From: an uncultured Bacteroidales bacterium
GTDB taxonomy: Bacteria; Bacteroidota; Bacteroidia; Bacteroidales; UBA932
DNA: 64,000 bases
Assembly: GCA_949296645.1 (NCBI GenBank)
Contig: CASFPH010000009.1
Coordinates: 1-64,000 of the forward strand
Reading direction: 5' to 3'
In this document: in pieces, positions 51,953 through 60,702 of the stretch
Layout of the letters: the number at the start of each line of letters is the position of its first letter
How positions within the stretch are numbered: the stretch's first letter is position 1
Program-made: the position numbers and the translations under genes
Notes under the pieces: model-generated
What the model was told of the DNA's origin: nothing
The model's input: only the letters and a program-made list of their open reading frames with translations
Databases searched by the model: none

Positions 51953-52702
51953 ATGGGATACGGTAAATGGATATCCGGAGCTTTGGGATGGGTTGTCGGC
52001 GGGCCCATCGGAGGCTTGATAGGCTTTGCAATAGGCTCCCTTTTTGAAAGGGGAGCGGCTGCCGGTCAGTCAGGTAACGCCGGCAGATATTACAGTTCAG
52101 GCTATGCGGCAGGGGCACCGGGCGCAAGAAACAGTTTTCTGGTAAGCCTGCTCGTGCTTTCTGCAGCAATAATGAAGGCGGACAGGAAGGTCATGAGGTC
52201 CGAACTGGATTATGTAAAGGACTTTATAAGAAGAAATTTCGGAGAAGATGCGGTTCAGGACGCACTGTCCATATTGAAGCAGCTTCTTAACCGTGAAATA
52301 AACGTATATGAAGTAGGTACGCAGATACGGGACAATATGAACTATTCCCAACGTCTGCAGCTTTTTCATTATCTTGTAGGAATAGCGGCAGCCGACGGAC
52401 ATGTCGCGGAAGATGAAATTTCGATGCTGAAAACGGTTGCCGGAGCAATCGGCATCGATGCCCGTGATACGGATTCCGTACTGGCCATGTATGACGACGG
52501 TCTTGATTCGGCATACAGAATTCTGGAGATACCGCGTACGGCTACAGATGAAGAAGTTAAAAAGGCATATAAACGAATGGCATTGAAACATCATCCTGAC
52601 AAGGTTTCTTCGCTTGGTCCAGATGTGCAGAAAGCGGCTGAAGAAAAGTTCAAGATGATATCTCAGGCTTATGATAAAATAAAAAAAGAAAGAGGTTTAT
52701 GA
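51953..52702 (+). CDS. DjlA-like co-chaperone (TerB domain plus J domain)
   Basis: A 249-aa protein with a glycine-rich hydrophobic N-terminus (about 8-30, membrane or membrane-binding), a TerB-like helical domain (about 65-170, SAAIMKADRKVMRSELDYVKDFI and AADGHVAEDEISML) and a C-terminal J domain (about 185-249) with the DnaK-stimulating HPD in KHHPDKV. This is the order of DjlA. It should recruit DnaK to the membrane. Its stop overlaps the next start by 4 nt. Confidence 0.9.
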   Translation: MGYGKWISGALGWVVGGPIGGLIGFAIGSLFERGAAAGQSGNAGRYYSSGYAAGAPGARNSFLVSLLVLSAAIMKADRKVMRSELDYVKDFIRRNFGEDAVQDALSILKQLLNREINVYEVGTQIRDNMNYSQRLQLFHYLVGIAAADGHVAEDEISMLKTVAGAIGIDARDTDSVLAMYDDGLDSAYRILEIPRTATDEEVKKAYKRMALKHHPDKVSSLGPDVQKAAEEKFKMISQAYDKIKKERGL

Positions 52703-53145
52703 CAAAAACAGATTTACAGAGAGTACTGTCCGTTTCAGGGCAGCCGGGTTTGTTTACTTATGTGGCACAGGCTACAGCTGGAATTATCGTGGAATCTTTT
52801 CTTACAGGAAAAAGGTCATGTTTCGGCATGAGTTCCAGAATGACATCGCTTTCGGACATATCCATATATACGGAGGATGGAGAGGTGAAGCTCCAGCAAG
52901 TTCTGGAGAATATGAGGGATACGCTTGATGGAGGAGAAGCTCCTTCTCACAAATCCGCACCAGGGGAACTTAAGACCTTTTTTGAAAAGGTACTTCCTGA
53001 TTATGACAGAGACAGATTCTATGTCTCGCATATGAAGAAAGTGGTTGAATGGTACAATTTGTTGAGACAGTATGCGTCATTGGATTTTGTCTCAGCCGAA
53101 GATACTGAAAGCGAATCTGAAAATGCCGGAGATCAAACCAAATAG
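52699..53145 (+). CDS. DUF5606 domain protein
   Basis: A 148-aa cytoplasmic protein that begins LQRVLSVSGQPGLFTYVAQATAGIIVES, the recognisable start of DUF5606, which is found in Bacteroidota. SSRMTSLSDISIYTEDGEVKLQQVL follows, then a helical region with KTFFEKVLPDYDRDRFYVSHMKKVVEWY. The function is unknown. The 3' end overlaps rimO by 23 nt, so the two are translationally coupled. Confidence 0.85.
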   Translation: MTKTDLQRVLSVSGQPGLFTYVAQATAGIIVESFLTGKRSCFGMSSRMTSLSDISIYTEDGEVKLQQVLENMRDTLDGGEAPSHKSAPGELKTFFEKVLPDYDRDRFYVSHMKKVVEWYNLLRQYASLDFVSAEDTESESENAGDQTK

Positions 53146-54484
53146 AGTCCTTTTGCTGACACTGGGATGCTCGAAAAACAGAGTCGACTCGGAACATCTG
53201 TTAAGGCAGATGGCTTCATCAGGAATAGAACTTGCTCCTGGAAATGAGGATCTGGCTGACGGCAGGATAGATACCGTCATAATAAATACATGCGGATTCA
53301 TAAAGGATGCCAAGCAGGAATCGATAGATGCCATACTGGTCGCGGTTGATGCGAAGAATCACGGGTATATAAGGAATTTGGTGGTTTTCGGTTGCCTTTC
53401 CCAGCGTTACAGGGAAGAACTTATACAGGAAATACCGGAAGTGGATGCTTTTTTCGGGGCGTTGGACAATACCTCCATGCTTGAGGCAATGGGTGTTATC
53501 AGGAAAAAGGAACTTGAACAGGAGCGTGTATTGACAACCCCTTCGCACTATGCCTATCTTAAAATATCCGAAGGGTGCGACAGAGTTTGTTCTTATTGTG
53601 CCATTCCTCTGATTCGTGGACCGCACAGATCCGTTCCAATGGAGGATCTGATACGTGAAGCTTCCAATCTGGCGGATTCAGGCGTGAAGGAGCTTATAGT
53701 AATAGCACAGGATACTACTTATTACGGACTGGATCTATATGGCAAAAGAATGCTCGGAGAACTGCTCCGCAGACTGGCGGAAATAGAAGGTATCGAATGG
53801 ATAAGACTGCACTATTCCTATCCTGCAGCGTTTCCGGAAGACGTGCTGGACATAATGGCCGGGAATCCGAAAATATGCAGATATCTCGATATTCCGTTGC
53901 AGCATATATCGGACAAGGTGCTTTCTGCAATGAGGCGTTCCATTGACGGGGAATCCACAAGAAGATTGGTCAGGAAAATAAGGGAAAAGGTGCCGGGCAT
54001 AGTTCTCAGGACTACAATGATAGTCGGACATCCCGGGGAGGATTCCAGGGAATTCGAAAAATTGCTCAGGTTCGTCTCCGAAGCGTCTTTTGAGAGACTG
54101 GGTGCTTTTACCTATTCTGAAGAGGAAGGCACATACGGGGCCGAAAACCTGAAGGATACTGTAAGGGAATCTACCAAATCGGCAAGATATGAGCGACTTA
54201 TGGAATTGCAGTCGGAGATTTCTCTCAGATTCAACATGTCACGGATCGGGAGAGAAGAGACGGTAATCATAGACTCGTATTCCCGAGACGGTGTATATTC
54301 GGCCAGAAGCATGTATGAGAGTCCTGAAGTGGACGGGGAAGTACTTGTCGGTACTGAGGATATGCCGGACGATTCTCCTGTAAGGGAAGCCTTTGCGTCA
54401 GATCCTGAATCTCTGGTCGGGACATTTGCAAAGGTCAGGATTGTCGGAGCGGACGAATATGATTTGATAGCACGGTTTGTATAA
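53123..54484 (+). CDS. rimO: Ribosomal protein S12 methylthiotransferase RimO
   Basis: RimO adds a methylthio group to Asp of ribosomal protein S12. The 453-aa protein has the N-terminal UPF0004 domain with three cluster cysteines (LGCSKNR, NTCGF and FGCLSQR), the radical SAM motif CDRVCSYC (near 150) and a C-terminal TRAM-like domain. ATG at 53123 overlaps DUF5606; an ATG at 53072 gives an atypical extension. This is another radical SAM enzyme, relevant to the 5'-deoxyadenosine disposal cluster. Confidence 0.96.
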   Translation: MPEIKPNRVLLLTLGCSKNRVDSEHLLRQMASSGIELAPGNEDLADGRIDTVIINTCGFIKDAKQESIDAILVAVDAKNHGYIRNLVVFGCLSQRYREELIQEIPEVDAFFGALDNTSMLEAMGVIRKKELEQERVLTTPSHYAYLKISEGCDRVCSYCAIPLIRGPHRSVPMEDLIREASNLADSGVKELIVIAQDTTYYGLDLYGKRMLGELLRRLAEIEGIEWIRLHYSYPAAFPEDVLDIMAGNPKICRYLDIPLQHISDKVLSAMRRSIDGESTRRLVRKIREKVPGIVLRTTMIVGHPGEDSREFEKLLRFVSEASFERLGAFTYSEEEGTYGAENLKDTVRESTKSARYERLMELQSEISLRFNMSRIGREETVIIDSYSRDGVYSARSMYESPEVDGEVLVGTEDMPDDSPVREAFASDPESLVGTFAKVRIVGADEYDLIARFV

Positions 54485-54515
54485 ACGTATATTAATCTTT
54501 TAAACTGAATTTGAT

Positions 54516-55262
54516 ATGGGACTATTATCAGGAAAAGTTGCGCTTATAACCGGCGCAGCCAGGGGAATAGGCAAAGCCATTGCCTTGAAATATGCGTCTG
54601 AAGGCGCTGATATAGCATTTACAGATCTTGTAATAGATGAAAATGCTGAAAATACCAAAAAGGAACTTGAAGCATTCGGCGTGAGGGTTATGGCGATAGC
54701 TTCAAATGCTGCTTCTTTCGAGGAAGCTCATCAGACAGTAGAATCTGTGAAAGAGACACTCGGCAGAATAGACATTCTTGTAAATAATGCGGGCATTACC
54801 AAAGACGGACTCATGATGAGAATGTCCGAAGCGCAGTGGGATGCAGTAATCAATGTGAATCTGAAATCCGCATTCAATTTCACTCATGCCGTGGTGCCTG
54901 TAATGATGAGGCAGAGGTCCGGCTCCATCATCAACATGAGTTCTGTAGTAGGTGTTCACGGTAATGCCGGTCAGGCCAATTATTCGGCTTCAAAGGCAGG
55001 TATGATAGGTCTCGCGAAATCAATTGCGGCTGAACTCGGTTCGAGAGGTATCAGGGCAAACGCTGTCGCTCCTGGCTTCATCATAACGGACATGACAAAC
55101 AAGCTCCCAGAAGAAGTCAAAAAACAGTGGGCTGATGCAATACCTTTGAAGAGGGGTGGTACTCCTGAAGATATAGCAAATGTATGCCTGTTCCTCGGTT
55201 CCGAACTGTCAAGTTATGTTACGGGACAGGTAATATCGGTATGCGGCGGCATGAAAATGTAG
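54516..55262 (+). CDS. fabG: 3-oxoacyl-[ACP] reductase FabG-like
   Basis: A 248-aa short-chain dehydrogenase reducing beta-ketoacyl-ACP with NADPH in fatty acid synthesis. It has the cofactor motif TGAARGIGKAIA (near 13-24), NNAG (near 90), the active-site Ser in MSSVVGVHGNAGQ and YSASK (Tyr-x-x-x-Lys, near 155). Sequence length and NVNLKSAFNFTHAV fit FabG, but related short-chain dehydrogenases are hard to tell apart, as no fab genes are nearby. Confidence 0.88.
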   Translation: MGLLSGKVALITGAARGIGKAIALKYASEGADIAFTDLVIDENAENTKKELEAFGVRVMAIASNAASFEEAHQTVESVKETLGRIDILVNNAGITKDGLMMRMSEAQWDAVINVNLKSAFNFTHAVVPVMMRQRSGSIINMSSVVGVHGNAGQANYSASKAGMIGLAKSIAAELGSRGIRANAVAPGFIITDMTNKLPEEVKKQWADAIPLKRGGTPEDIANVCLFLGSELSSYVTGQVISVCGGMKM

Positions 55263-55276
55263 CATCACGACGGCAT

Positions 55277-56191
55277 TTATTTGCCTAATTGTCTTAACTC
55301 CTTCATTTTGCTCAGAATTATCTGTCTTTGCAAGGTGGAGGAGTTCATTTTGTATTTATTGTCCGCATAATCCAGCCATTTGAGTGCTAGGGCATAGTTT
55401 CCGTTTATTTCGCTGGCTACCGACAGATTATATGCTGCTGCTGCCGCTTTCTGAGGTGTTTTTGAGGCTGATTCGCCTATCCAGAAGTCCACTGCCTTGT
55501 TCCAATTGAAATTTGCGGCGTCTTCATAGGCTCTGGTCCAGCCGGAGTTCCCTGAATATACATACAATGCCCTTTGATCGGATATCCATTCGTCAAAGTA
55601 TTCTTCTGCCTTTACCTTTCCGAATCCTGTGCATATCTCTTCTTTAGAGGCTGCGGTCTTTGCAAGTATCAGGCTGTCCGGAGTTTCCCAATCCGAGTAG
55701 ACGTACCAGACAAGTGTATCCTTGCCGTTTTTCATGTCAAGGATCTCACCCGTATACAGATCGTACAGTTTGTAGGCTGCTTCCATCTCCACGTATACGG
55801 TACTGGCTTTCATGCCTGAATAATAATCTTCCTCGTGATTGCCTATGCTTATGTCATTGATTTTTATTCTGTCAATCGCAAATATCATGTCCAGATCAGA
55901 GAACCCGTTCTTGAAATTTTCCGAATCCGTGCTTCCGGTGAATACTGGAAGGGACTGCTTTTCCAGGTCCAGTTCCTTTTCCATCGTTTCCGCCATTCCT
56001 CCTGCGTATGATATGTAGGATACTGAATCTTCCGATACGGCATTTCCGTTTACAAGTATGCCTATGTTCCTGCCCGCTAATTCCACATTCTTTTTCGCAG
56101 GCTTTCTGGTTTCTATGTTGAACATGTATGCTGACGGCCCGCAGGATATGGCCGTCAGGCAGATGGATATCATCAGAATGACACGTTTCAT
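55277..56191 (-). CDS. DUF6340-like lipoprotein
   Basis: A 304-aa lipoprotein with signal MKRVILMISICLTAISC (lipobox Cys17). The body starts with a segment typical of DUF6340 (PSAYMFNIETRKPAKKNVELAGRNIGILV) and the C-terminal third contains TPR-like helices (QKAAAAAYNLSVASEINGNYALALKWLDYA). The function is unknown; it is common in Bacteroidales. It is convergent with fabG with only 14 nt between. Confidence 0.8.
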   Translation of the reverse strand: MKRVILMISICLTAISCGPSAYMFNIETRKPAKKNVELAGRNIGILVNGNAVSEDSVSYISYAGGMAETMEKELDLEKQSLPVFTGSTDSENFKNGFSDLDMIFAIDRIKINDISIGNHEEDYYSGMKASTVYVEMEAAYKLYDLYTGEILDMKNGKDTLVWYVYSDWETPDSLILAKTAASKEEICTGFGKVKAEEYFDEWISDQRALYVYSGNSGWTRAYEDAANFNWNKAVDFWIGESASKTPQKAAAAAYNLSVASEINGNYALALKWLDYADNKYKMNSSTLQRQIILSKMKELRQLGK

Positions 56192-56224
56192 ATTGCCGGA
56201 TTTATGTTGTTATAATATATTCAG

Positions 56225-57100
56225 TTATAATATGTTCAGTGATTGTTCCTTGATTTTTTCAAGTTCGTCCTTCATTTTTACTACCCATTTCTGGATTTCC
56301 GCATGGTTTGCCTTTGATCCCATGGTATTTATCTCACGTCCTATTTCCTGTGCTATGAACCCGAGTTTCTTGCCAGGATATTCTTCTTTTTCCATAGTTT
56401 CCAGAAAATAGTTGCAGTGTTGGCGCAGTCTTACCTTTTCCTCTGTAATATCCAGTTTTTCGAGATAATAGATAAGTTCCTGCTCGAGCCTGTTTTCATC
56501 AGGATTGACCTGTATCTCGTTCATTCTTGACAGTATACGCTGTTTTATGGCCGGAACTCTTTCCTTTTCGTACTTTTCGACTTCACATACATAGTCTTTG
56601 ATGAGCTCGATTCTGTTTATGAAGTCTTTTTTCAGGATATTACCTTCTTTTGTGCGGAAATCGTCCAGTGCAGAACAGGCATTTTCAATTGCGGAAAAAA
56701 CAACATTCCAGCTTTCATCGTCGATTTCTTCCTTGGCAGTTTCAATGACATCGGGCATCTTCAGTATCATTCCGATAAGGTCTGCTCCGTCTGACTTTTC
56801 CGTGCCGAGTTTCTGTTCAAGGTTCCTTATCTGCTGGAGATAGACGGCGGCCAGTTCAGTGTTTATGTTTCTGGCATTTTCCGTTTCGTTTTTGTCGGAA
56901 GTTATGAACAGGTCGATGTTGCCTCTGTAAAGTTTTTTTGCAATATATTGTCTTACATTCATTTCCCTGTCTCTTGGTATTGAAGACGTCTTAAGGGATA
57001 TGTCTGCATTTTTCCCGTTCAGGGACCTTATCTCCACAATATATTTCTTATTGCAAAGCAAGTATTCCGACTTGCCGTATCCTGTCATAGATTTGAACAT
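56225..57100 (-). CDS. YicC-family endoribonuclease
   Basis: A 291-aa protein starting MFKSMTGYGKSEY and containing EIRSLNGKNADISLK, both signatures of YicC, with the C-terminal DUF1732 block (GKKLGFIAQEIGREINTMGSKANHAEIQKWVVKMKDELEKI-type) near 245-285. YicC proteins cut RNA, including small RNAs. It is divergent from glnS. Confidence 0.94.
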   Translation of the reverse strand: MFKSMTGYGKSEYLLCNKKYIVEIRSLNGKNADISLKTSSIPRDREMNVRQYIAKKLYRGNIDLFITSDKNETENARNINTELAAVYLQQIRNLEQKLGTEKSDGADLIGMILKMPDVIETAKEEIDDESWNVVFSAIENACSALDDFRTKEGNILKKDFINRIELIKDYVCEVEKYEKERVPAIKQRILSRMNEIQVNPDENRLEQELIYYLEKLDITEEKVRLRQHCNYFLETMEKEEYPGKKLGFIAQEIGREINTMGSKANHAEIQKWVVKMKDELEKIKEQSLNIL

Positions 57101-57141
57101 AATTTTACTATTTTAAATATGCGAAATTACTATAAATGCAG

Positions 57142-57149
57142 TATATTTG
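57142..57149 (+). promoter_or_regulatory. -7 promoter element TATATTTG for glnS
   Basis: Exact TAnnTTTG, 21 nt before the glnS ATG at 57171; it decides for 57171 against the TTG at 57147, which lies inside the element. Confidence 0.6.
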
Positions 57150-57170
57150 CAAGTTATAAATTTTAAGAAA

Positions 57171-58844
57171 ATGAAAGAGGTGAACGAACAAACCGTTGAA
57201 AAGAAATCACTGAATTTCCTTGAGGAAATAATAGAATCCGATCTGGCATCAGGAAAATGTGACGGCGTGCTGACCAGATTCCCTCCGGAACCTAACGGCT
57301 ATCTTCATATAGGGCATGCAAAGAGCATTTGTCTGAATTTCGGACTTGCCAAAAAGTATGGCGGAAAGACAAATCTGAGATTCGACGATACCAATCCGGT
57401 AAAGGAAGATGTCGAGTATGTGGATTCGATAAAGGAAGATATAAAGTGGCTCGGTTTCGAGTGGGCCGGGGAACACTATGCTTCCGATTATTTCGACCAG
57501 CTTTACGAGTGGGCATGCCAGCTTATCAGAAAAGGTCTTGCCTATGTGGATGACCAGAGCCAGGAGGAAATACGCAAAAACAGGGGAACTGTGAGCGAAC
57601 CGGGTGTCGACAGTCCGTACCGCAACAGAAGTGTAGAAGAAAATCTCGAACTCTTCCAGGCAATGAAGGACGGAAAGTTCAAGGACGGAGAGAAGGTCCT
57701 CAGGGCAAAGATAGACATGGCTCATCCCAACATGATGTTCAGGGATCCTCTTATGTACAGGATAGTGCATGCACATCATCACAGGACGGGAAACAAATGG
57801 TGCATATATCCGATGTATGATTATGCACACGGACAGTCCGATTCACTTGAACATATAACTCATTCTATCTGTACGCTGGAATTCGATGTACATCGTCCCC
57901 TGTATGACTGGTTCATCGAAAAACTCGGTATATTTCCGTCGCATCAGTATGAATTCGCCAGACTGAATCTAACATATACCGTAATGAGCAAGAGAAAACT
58001 TCTTGAACTTGTCCGCAACAACTTTGTCAGCGGATGGGATGATCCGCGCATGCCTACCATATGCGGTATAAGAAGAAGAGGCTATACTCCTGAAAGCATA
58101 AGAATGTTTGCGGAAAAGGTAGGGGTTGCAAAACGTGACAATGTGATAGATCTTTCACTACTGGAGTGGTGTGTAAGGGAGGACCTGAACAAGCGTTCCA
58201 ACCGTTATATGGCAGTTCTCGATACTGTAAGGCTTGTGATAACGAACTGGGAGGAAGGAAAGGTGGAAGAGTGTTACGGGAATGTGAATCCTGAAAATCC
58301 TGAAGCAGGCAAAAGAGTGATTCCTTTTTCAAGGGAACTCTATATCGACAGAAATGATTTCATGGAAGAACCTCCAAAGAAATATTTCCGTCTGAAGCCT
58401 GGTGGAGAGGTACGTCTTAAATACTCGTATATCATCAAATGCGAGGAAGTTGTCAAGGACGAAAACGGAAACATTGTCGAAATAAGATGTACTTATGATC
58501 CAGACAGCAAACCGGGTGGGGAAGTATGGAGGACGGTGAAGGGTAATATCCACTGGGTTCCGGTCGACAGGGCGAAAAAGATAGAAGTCAGACTTTTCGA
58601 CAGATTGTTTACAGAACCTTTCATGGGATCGATTCCTGAAGGCAAGGATTATAAGGAATATCTCAATCCGGAGTCGCTTGTTGTAAAAACGGCATATGCC
58701 GAACCAGCGCTTATGGAAGACCGCTCAGGAATAGCCGTACAGTTCGAGCGTGTCGGTTATTTCGTAATGGACAAGGACTCTACACCGGAAAATCCGGTAT
58801 TCAACAAGACTGTTTCACTCAAGGACGGATTTGTAAAAAAATAG
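57171..58844 (+). CDS. glnS: Glutaminyl-tRNA synthetase
   Basis: A class I synthetase of 557 aa charging tRNA-Gln. It has the HIGH-type motif [13 protein letters not shown] (near 37), [18 protein letters not shown] (near 67), the KMSKS-type loop VMSKRKL (near 267) and a C-terminal anticodon-binding beta-barrel domain (about 340-555). Direct GlnRS charging is usual in Bacteroidota. Confidence 0.97.
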   Translation: MKEVNEQTVEKKSLNFLEEIIESDLASGKCDGVLTRFPPEPNGYLHIGHAKSICLNFGLAKKYGGKTNLRFDDTNPVKEDVEYVDSIKEDIKWLGFEWAGEHYASDYFDQLYEWACQLIRKGLAYVDDQSQEEIRKNRGTVSEPGVDSPYRNRSVEENLELFQAMKDGKFKDGEKVLRAKIDMAHPNMMFRDPLMYRIVHAHHHRTGNKWCIYPMYDYAHGQSDSLEHITHSICTLEFDVHRPLYDWFIEKLGIFPSHQYEFARLNLTYTVMSKRKLLELVRNNFVSGWDDPRMPTICGIRRRGYTPESIRMFAEKVGVAKRDNVIDLSLLEWCVREDLNKRSNRYMAVLDTVRLVITNWEEGKVEECYGNVNPENPEAGKRVIPFSRELYIDRNDFMEEPPKKYFRLKPGGEVRLKYSYIIKCEEVVKDENGNIVEIRCTYDPDSKPGGEVWRTVKGNIHWVPVDRAKKIEVRLFDRLFTEPFMGSIPEGKDYKEYLNPESLVVKTAYAEPALMEDRSGIAVQFERVGYFVMDKDSTPENPVFNKTVSLKDGFVKK

Positions 58845-58851
58845 AAATTCC

Positions 58852-59340
58852 ATGAGCATAGTATCGTACTGTATATTTGCCGGCGGATGTTTTTGGGGAA
58901 TGGATTACTATTTCCGCAGGGCGGAAGGTGTAGTTTCAGTTGAATCTGGATATATCGGAGGCAAGGAAGAGAATCCTGCTTACAAGGACGTAAAGGCGCA
59001 TCTGACTGGTCATGCAGAAGCGGTCAGGGTCGGGTATGACCCGTCCGTTACATCATACGAGAAACTGGCAAGGCTGTTTTTTGAAATACATGATCCTGAG
59101 CAGACCGACGGTCAGGGTATCGATATAGGACCGCAATACCGTTCAGAGATATTCTACCTGGATGAGGAGCAGAAATCCGTAGCGGAGAAGCTTGTTGACA
59201 TTCTTGAAAAGAAGGGGTTCCGTATTTCAACAAGGCTTACCCCTGCATCAAAGTTCTGGCCGGCGGAAGAATATCATCAGGATTATTTTGCAAAAAACGG
59301 AGGTGAACCCGATTGTCATTTTTACACAAAACGCTTCTGA
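58852..59340 (+). CDS. msrA: Peptide-methionine (S)-S-oxide reductase
   Basis: MsrA repairs oxidised methionine. The 162-aa protein has the catalytic GCFWG motif (near 11-15) followed by FRRAEGVVSVESGYIGG, and DIGPQYRS near 91 in the substrate site. The catalytic Cys is Cys12; I see no obvious resolving Cys near the C-terminus except in EPDCHFYTKRF. It is 8 nt after glnS. Confidence 0.95.
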   Translation: MSIVSYCIFAGGCFWGMDYYFRRAEGVVSVESGYIGGKEENPAYKDVKAHLTGHAEAVRVGYDPSVTSYEKLARLFFEIHDPEQTDGQGIDIGPQYRSEIFYLDEEQKSVAEKLVDILEKKGFRISTRLTPASKFWPAEEYHQDYFAKNGGEPDCHFYTKRF

Positions 59341-59380
59341 TGCCGGACGAATCTTGAATTTTTTAATATATATTTCTTCT

Positions 59381-59494
59381 ACGGGCGCAGGCGAGTCTGT
59401 TTGTACTCTCGGGGTATTCCGCTGATTTTCAGTGATATATAAAAGCGAGGTTTGCAGACTCGCCCGAAAAACGCCAGAAATCCGGGCGAGTCCG
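59381..59494. repeat. Intergenic inverted and direct repeat region
   Basis: The 291-nt gap between msrA and the deoxyhypusine synthase-like gene holds GGCGAGTCTG (59390-59399), its exact inverse CAGACTCGCC (59455-59464) and a third copy GGGCGAGTCCG (59484-59494). The first pair could form a 10-bp stem around 55 nt. An ORF across it (59248-59556, minus) looks spurious. Together this resembles a dispersed intergenic element, possibly REP-like. Apart from the terminator at 59577-59606 nothing else was seen. Confidence 0.45.
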
Positions 59495-59576
59495 TAAGAG
59501 CCCTCCGCGACAATCAGTTCATTTTCAGATAGTTCAGTACGACGCCGATTACACACTCGATTTGAAAAAAGAAAGA

Positions 59577-59606
59577 AGAGGCTATGCCAGTGAAGACATA
59601 GCCTCT
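59577..59606 (-). terminator. Terminator of the deoxyhypusine synthase-like gene
   Basis: AGAGGCTATG and CATAGCCTCT form a perfect 10-bp stem; on the minus strand TCTTTCTTTTTTC follows. It lies 26 nt after the stop at 59632. Confidence 0.8.
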
Positions 59607-59631
59607 AACTATATGTAGTGCGGGTTGTGGA

Positions 59632-60606
59632 TTACCATCCCAGGATATATGCGAACATGAGTGGCGCAACTATCGTAGCATCGGATTCAATGATGAATTT
59701 CGGTGTGTCGATATCAAGTTTACCCCATGTGATTTTTTCGTTAGGAACGGCTCCTGAATATGATCCGTATGAAGTTGTGGAATCGGAAATCTGGCAGAAA
59801 TATGCCCAGAACGGAGTTTCTTCCCATTCAAGATCCTGATACATCATAGGAACCACGCAAATCGGGAAGTCGCCTGCCGTACCTCCACCTATCTGGAAGA
59901 ATCCTACACCTTTTCCGCCTGAATTGGCACGATACCATTCGGTAAGGAATATCATTGTTTCGATACCGTTCTTTATCATGTTGGTGTCGAATTCGCCCTT
60001 TATACAGTGAGCAGTGTAGATGTTTGCTGTGGTACAGTCTTCCCATGCAGGGACCACGATAGGAATGTTCTTTTCGCATGCCGCAAGTACCCAGCTGTCT
60101 TTAGGGTCGATTTCATAATATTGTTCGAGAACTCCGCTTCTGAGAAGTTTGTAGATTACTTCCCACGGGAAAAGCCTTTCTCCTTTGGCTTTCATTTCAT
60201 TCCATACTTCAACAAGATGCTTTTCAAGTCTTCTGAAAGCTTCTTCTTCAGGTATGCAGGTATCGGTAACCCTGTTCATGTGGCTGTCAAGAAGTTCCCT
60301 TTCCTGCTGCGGTGTAAGATCTCTGTAATGCGGAACCCTTTTATAGTGACTGTGTGCCACCAGATTCATTATGTCTTCTTCAAGATTGTTTGCGGAACAT
60401 GATACTATATGTATCTTGTCCTGTCTGATCATTTCCGCGAGGGATAATCCCAGTTCTGCCGTACTCATGGCACCGGCCATAGCCAACATCATTTTTCCGC
60501 CTTCCTGAAGGTGGGCGTCATAGGACTTTGCTGCATCCACCAGTGTTGCCGCATTGAAGTGGCGATAGTGGTGGGTGATAAATTGTGAAATAGGACCTCT
60601 ATTCAT
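59632..60606 (-). CDS. Deoxyhypusine synthase-like protein
   Basis: A 324-aa member of the deoxyhypusine synthase family, NAD-dependent enzymes that transfer the aminobutyl part of spermidine. Visible family features are AGAMSTAELGLSLAEMIR (near residue 45), VPAWEDCTTANIY (near 188), GFFQIGGGTAGDF (near 245) and SGAVPNEKITWGKL, where the WGK lysine corresponds to the catalytic lysine of the eukaryotic enzyme. Bacteria lack eIF5A, so the substrate must differ; homospermidine synthesis or another polyamine reaction is possible. Start ATG 60606 is used; the frame extends to a TTG at 60636. It is divergent from lysA. Confidence 0.86.
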   Translation of the reverse strand: MNRGPISQFITHHYRHFNAATLVDAAKSYDAHLQEGGKMMLAMAGAMSTAELGLSLAEMIRQDKIHIVSCSANNLEEDIMNLVAHSHYKRVPHYRDLTPQQERELLDSHMNRVTDTCIPEEEAFRRLEKHLVEVWNEMKAKGERLFPWEVIYKLLRSGVLEQYYEIDPKDSWVLAACEKNIPIVVPAWEDCTTANIYTAHCIKGEFDTNMIKNGIETMIFLTEWYRANSGGKGVGFFQIGGGTAGDFPICVVPMMYQDLEWEETPFWAYFCQISDSTTSYGSYSGAVPNEKITWGKLDIDTPKFIIESDATIVAPLMFAYILGW

Positions 60607-60646
60607 TTTTATATGATTAAAATAAGTTAAACTCATTGCAATGCTG

Positions 60647-60654
60647 CAAAATTA
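60647..60654 (-). promoter_or_regulatory. -7 promoter element TAATTTTG for the deoxyhypusine synthase-like gene
   Basis: Exact TAnnTTTG on the minus strand, 40 nt before the ATG at 60606. It forms a divergent pair with 60668-60675. Confidence 0.5.
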
Positions 60655-60667
60655 TCAAAAAAATCCT

Positions 60668-60675
60668 TACTTTTG
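60668..60675 (+). promoter_or_regulatory. -7 promoter element TACTTTTG for lysA
   Basis: Exact TAnnTTTG, 27 nt before the lysA ATG at 60703. Confidence 0.55.
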
Positions 60676-60702
60676 CGAGATATTGTATAATAAATTGAAG
60701 GT

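Noticed and set aside
59248-59556. 102-aa minus-strand ORF across the msrA end and repeat region
   Set aside because: A third of it is antisense to msrA and the remainder is repeat sequence; no promoter element or domain was seen.
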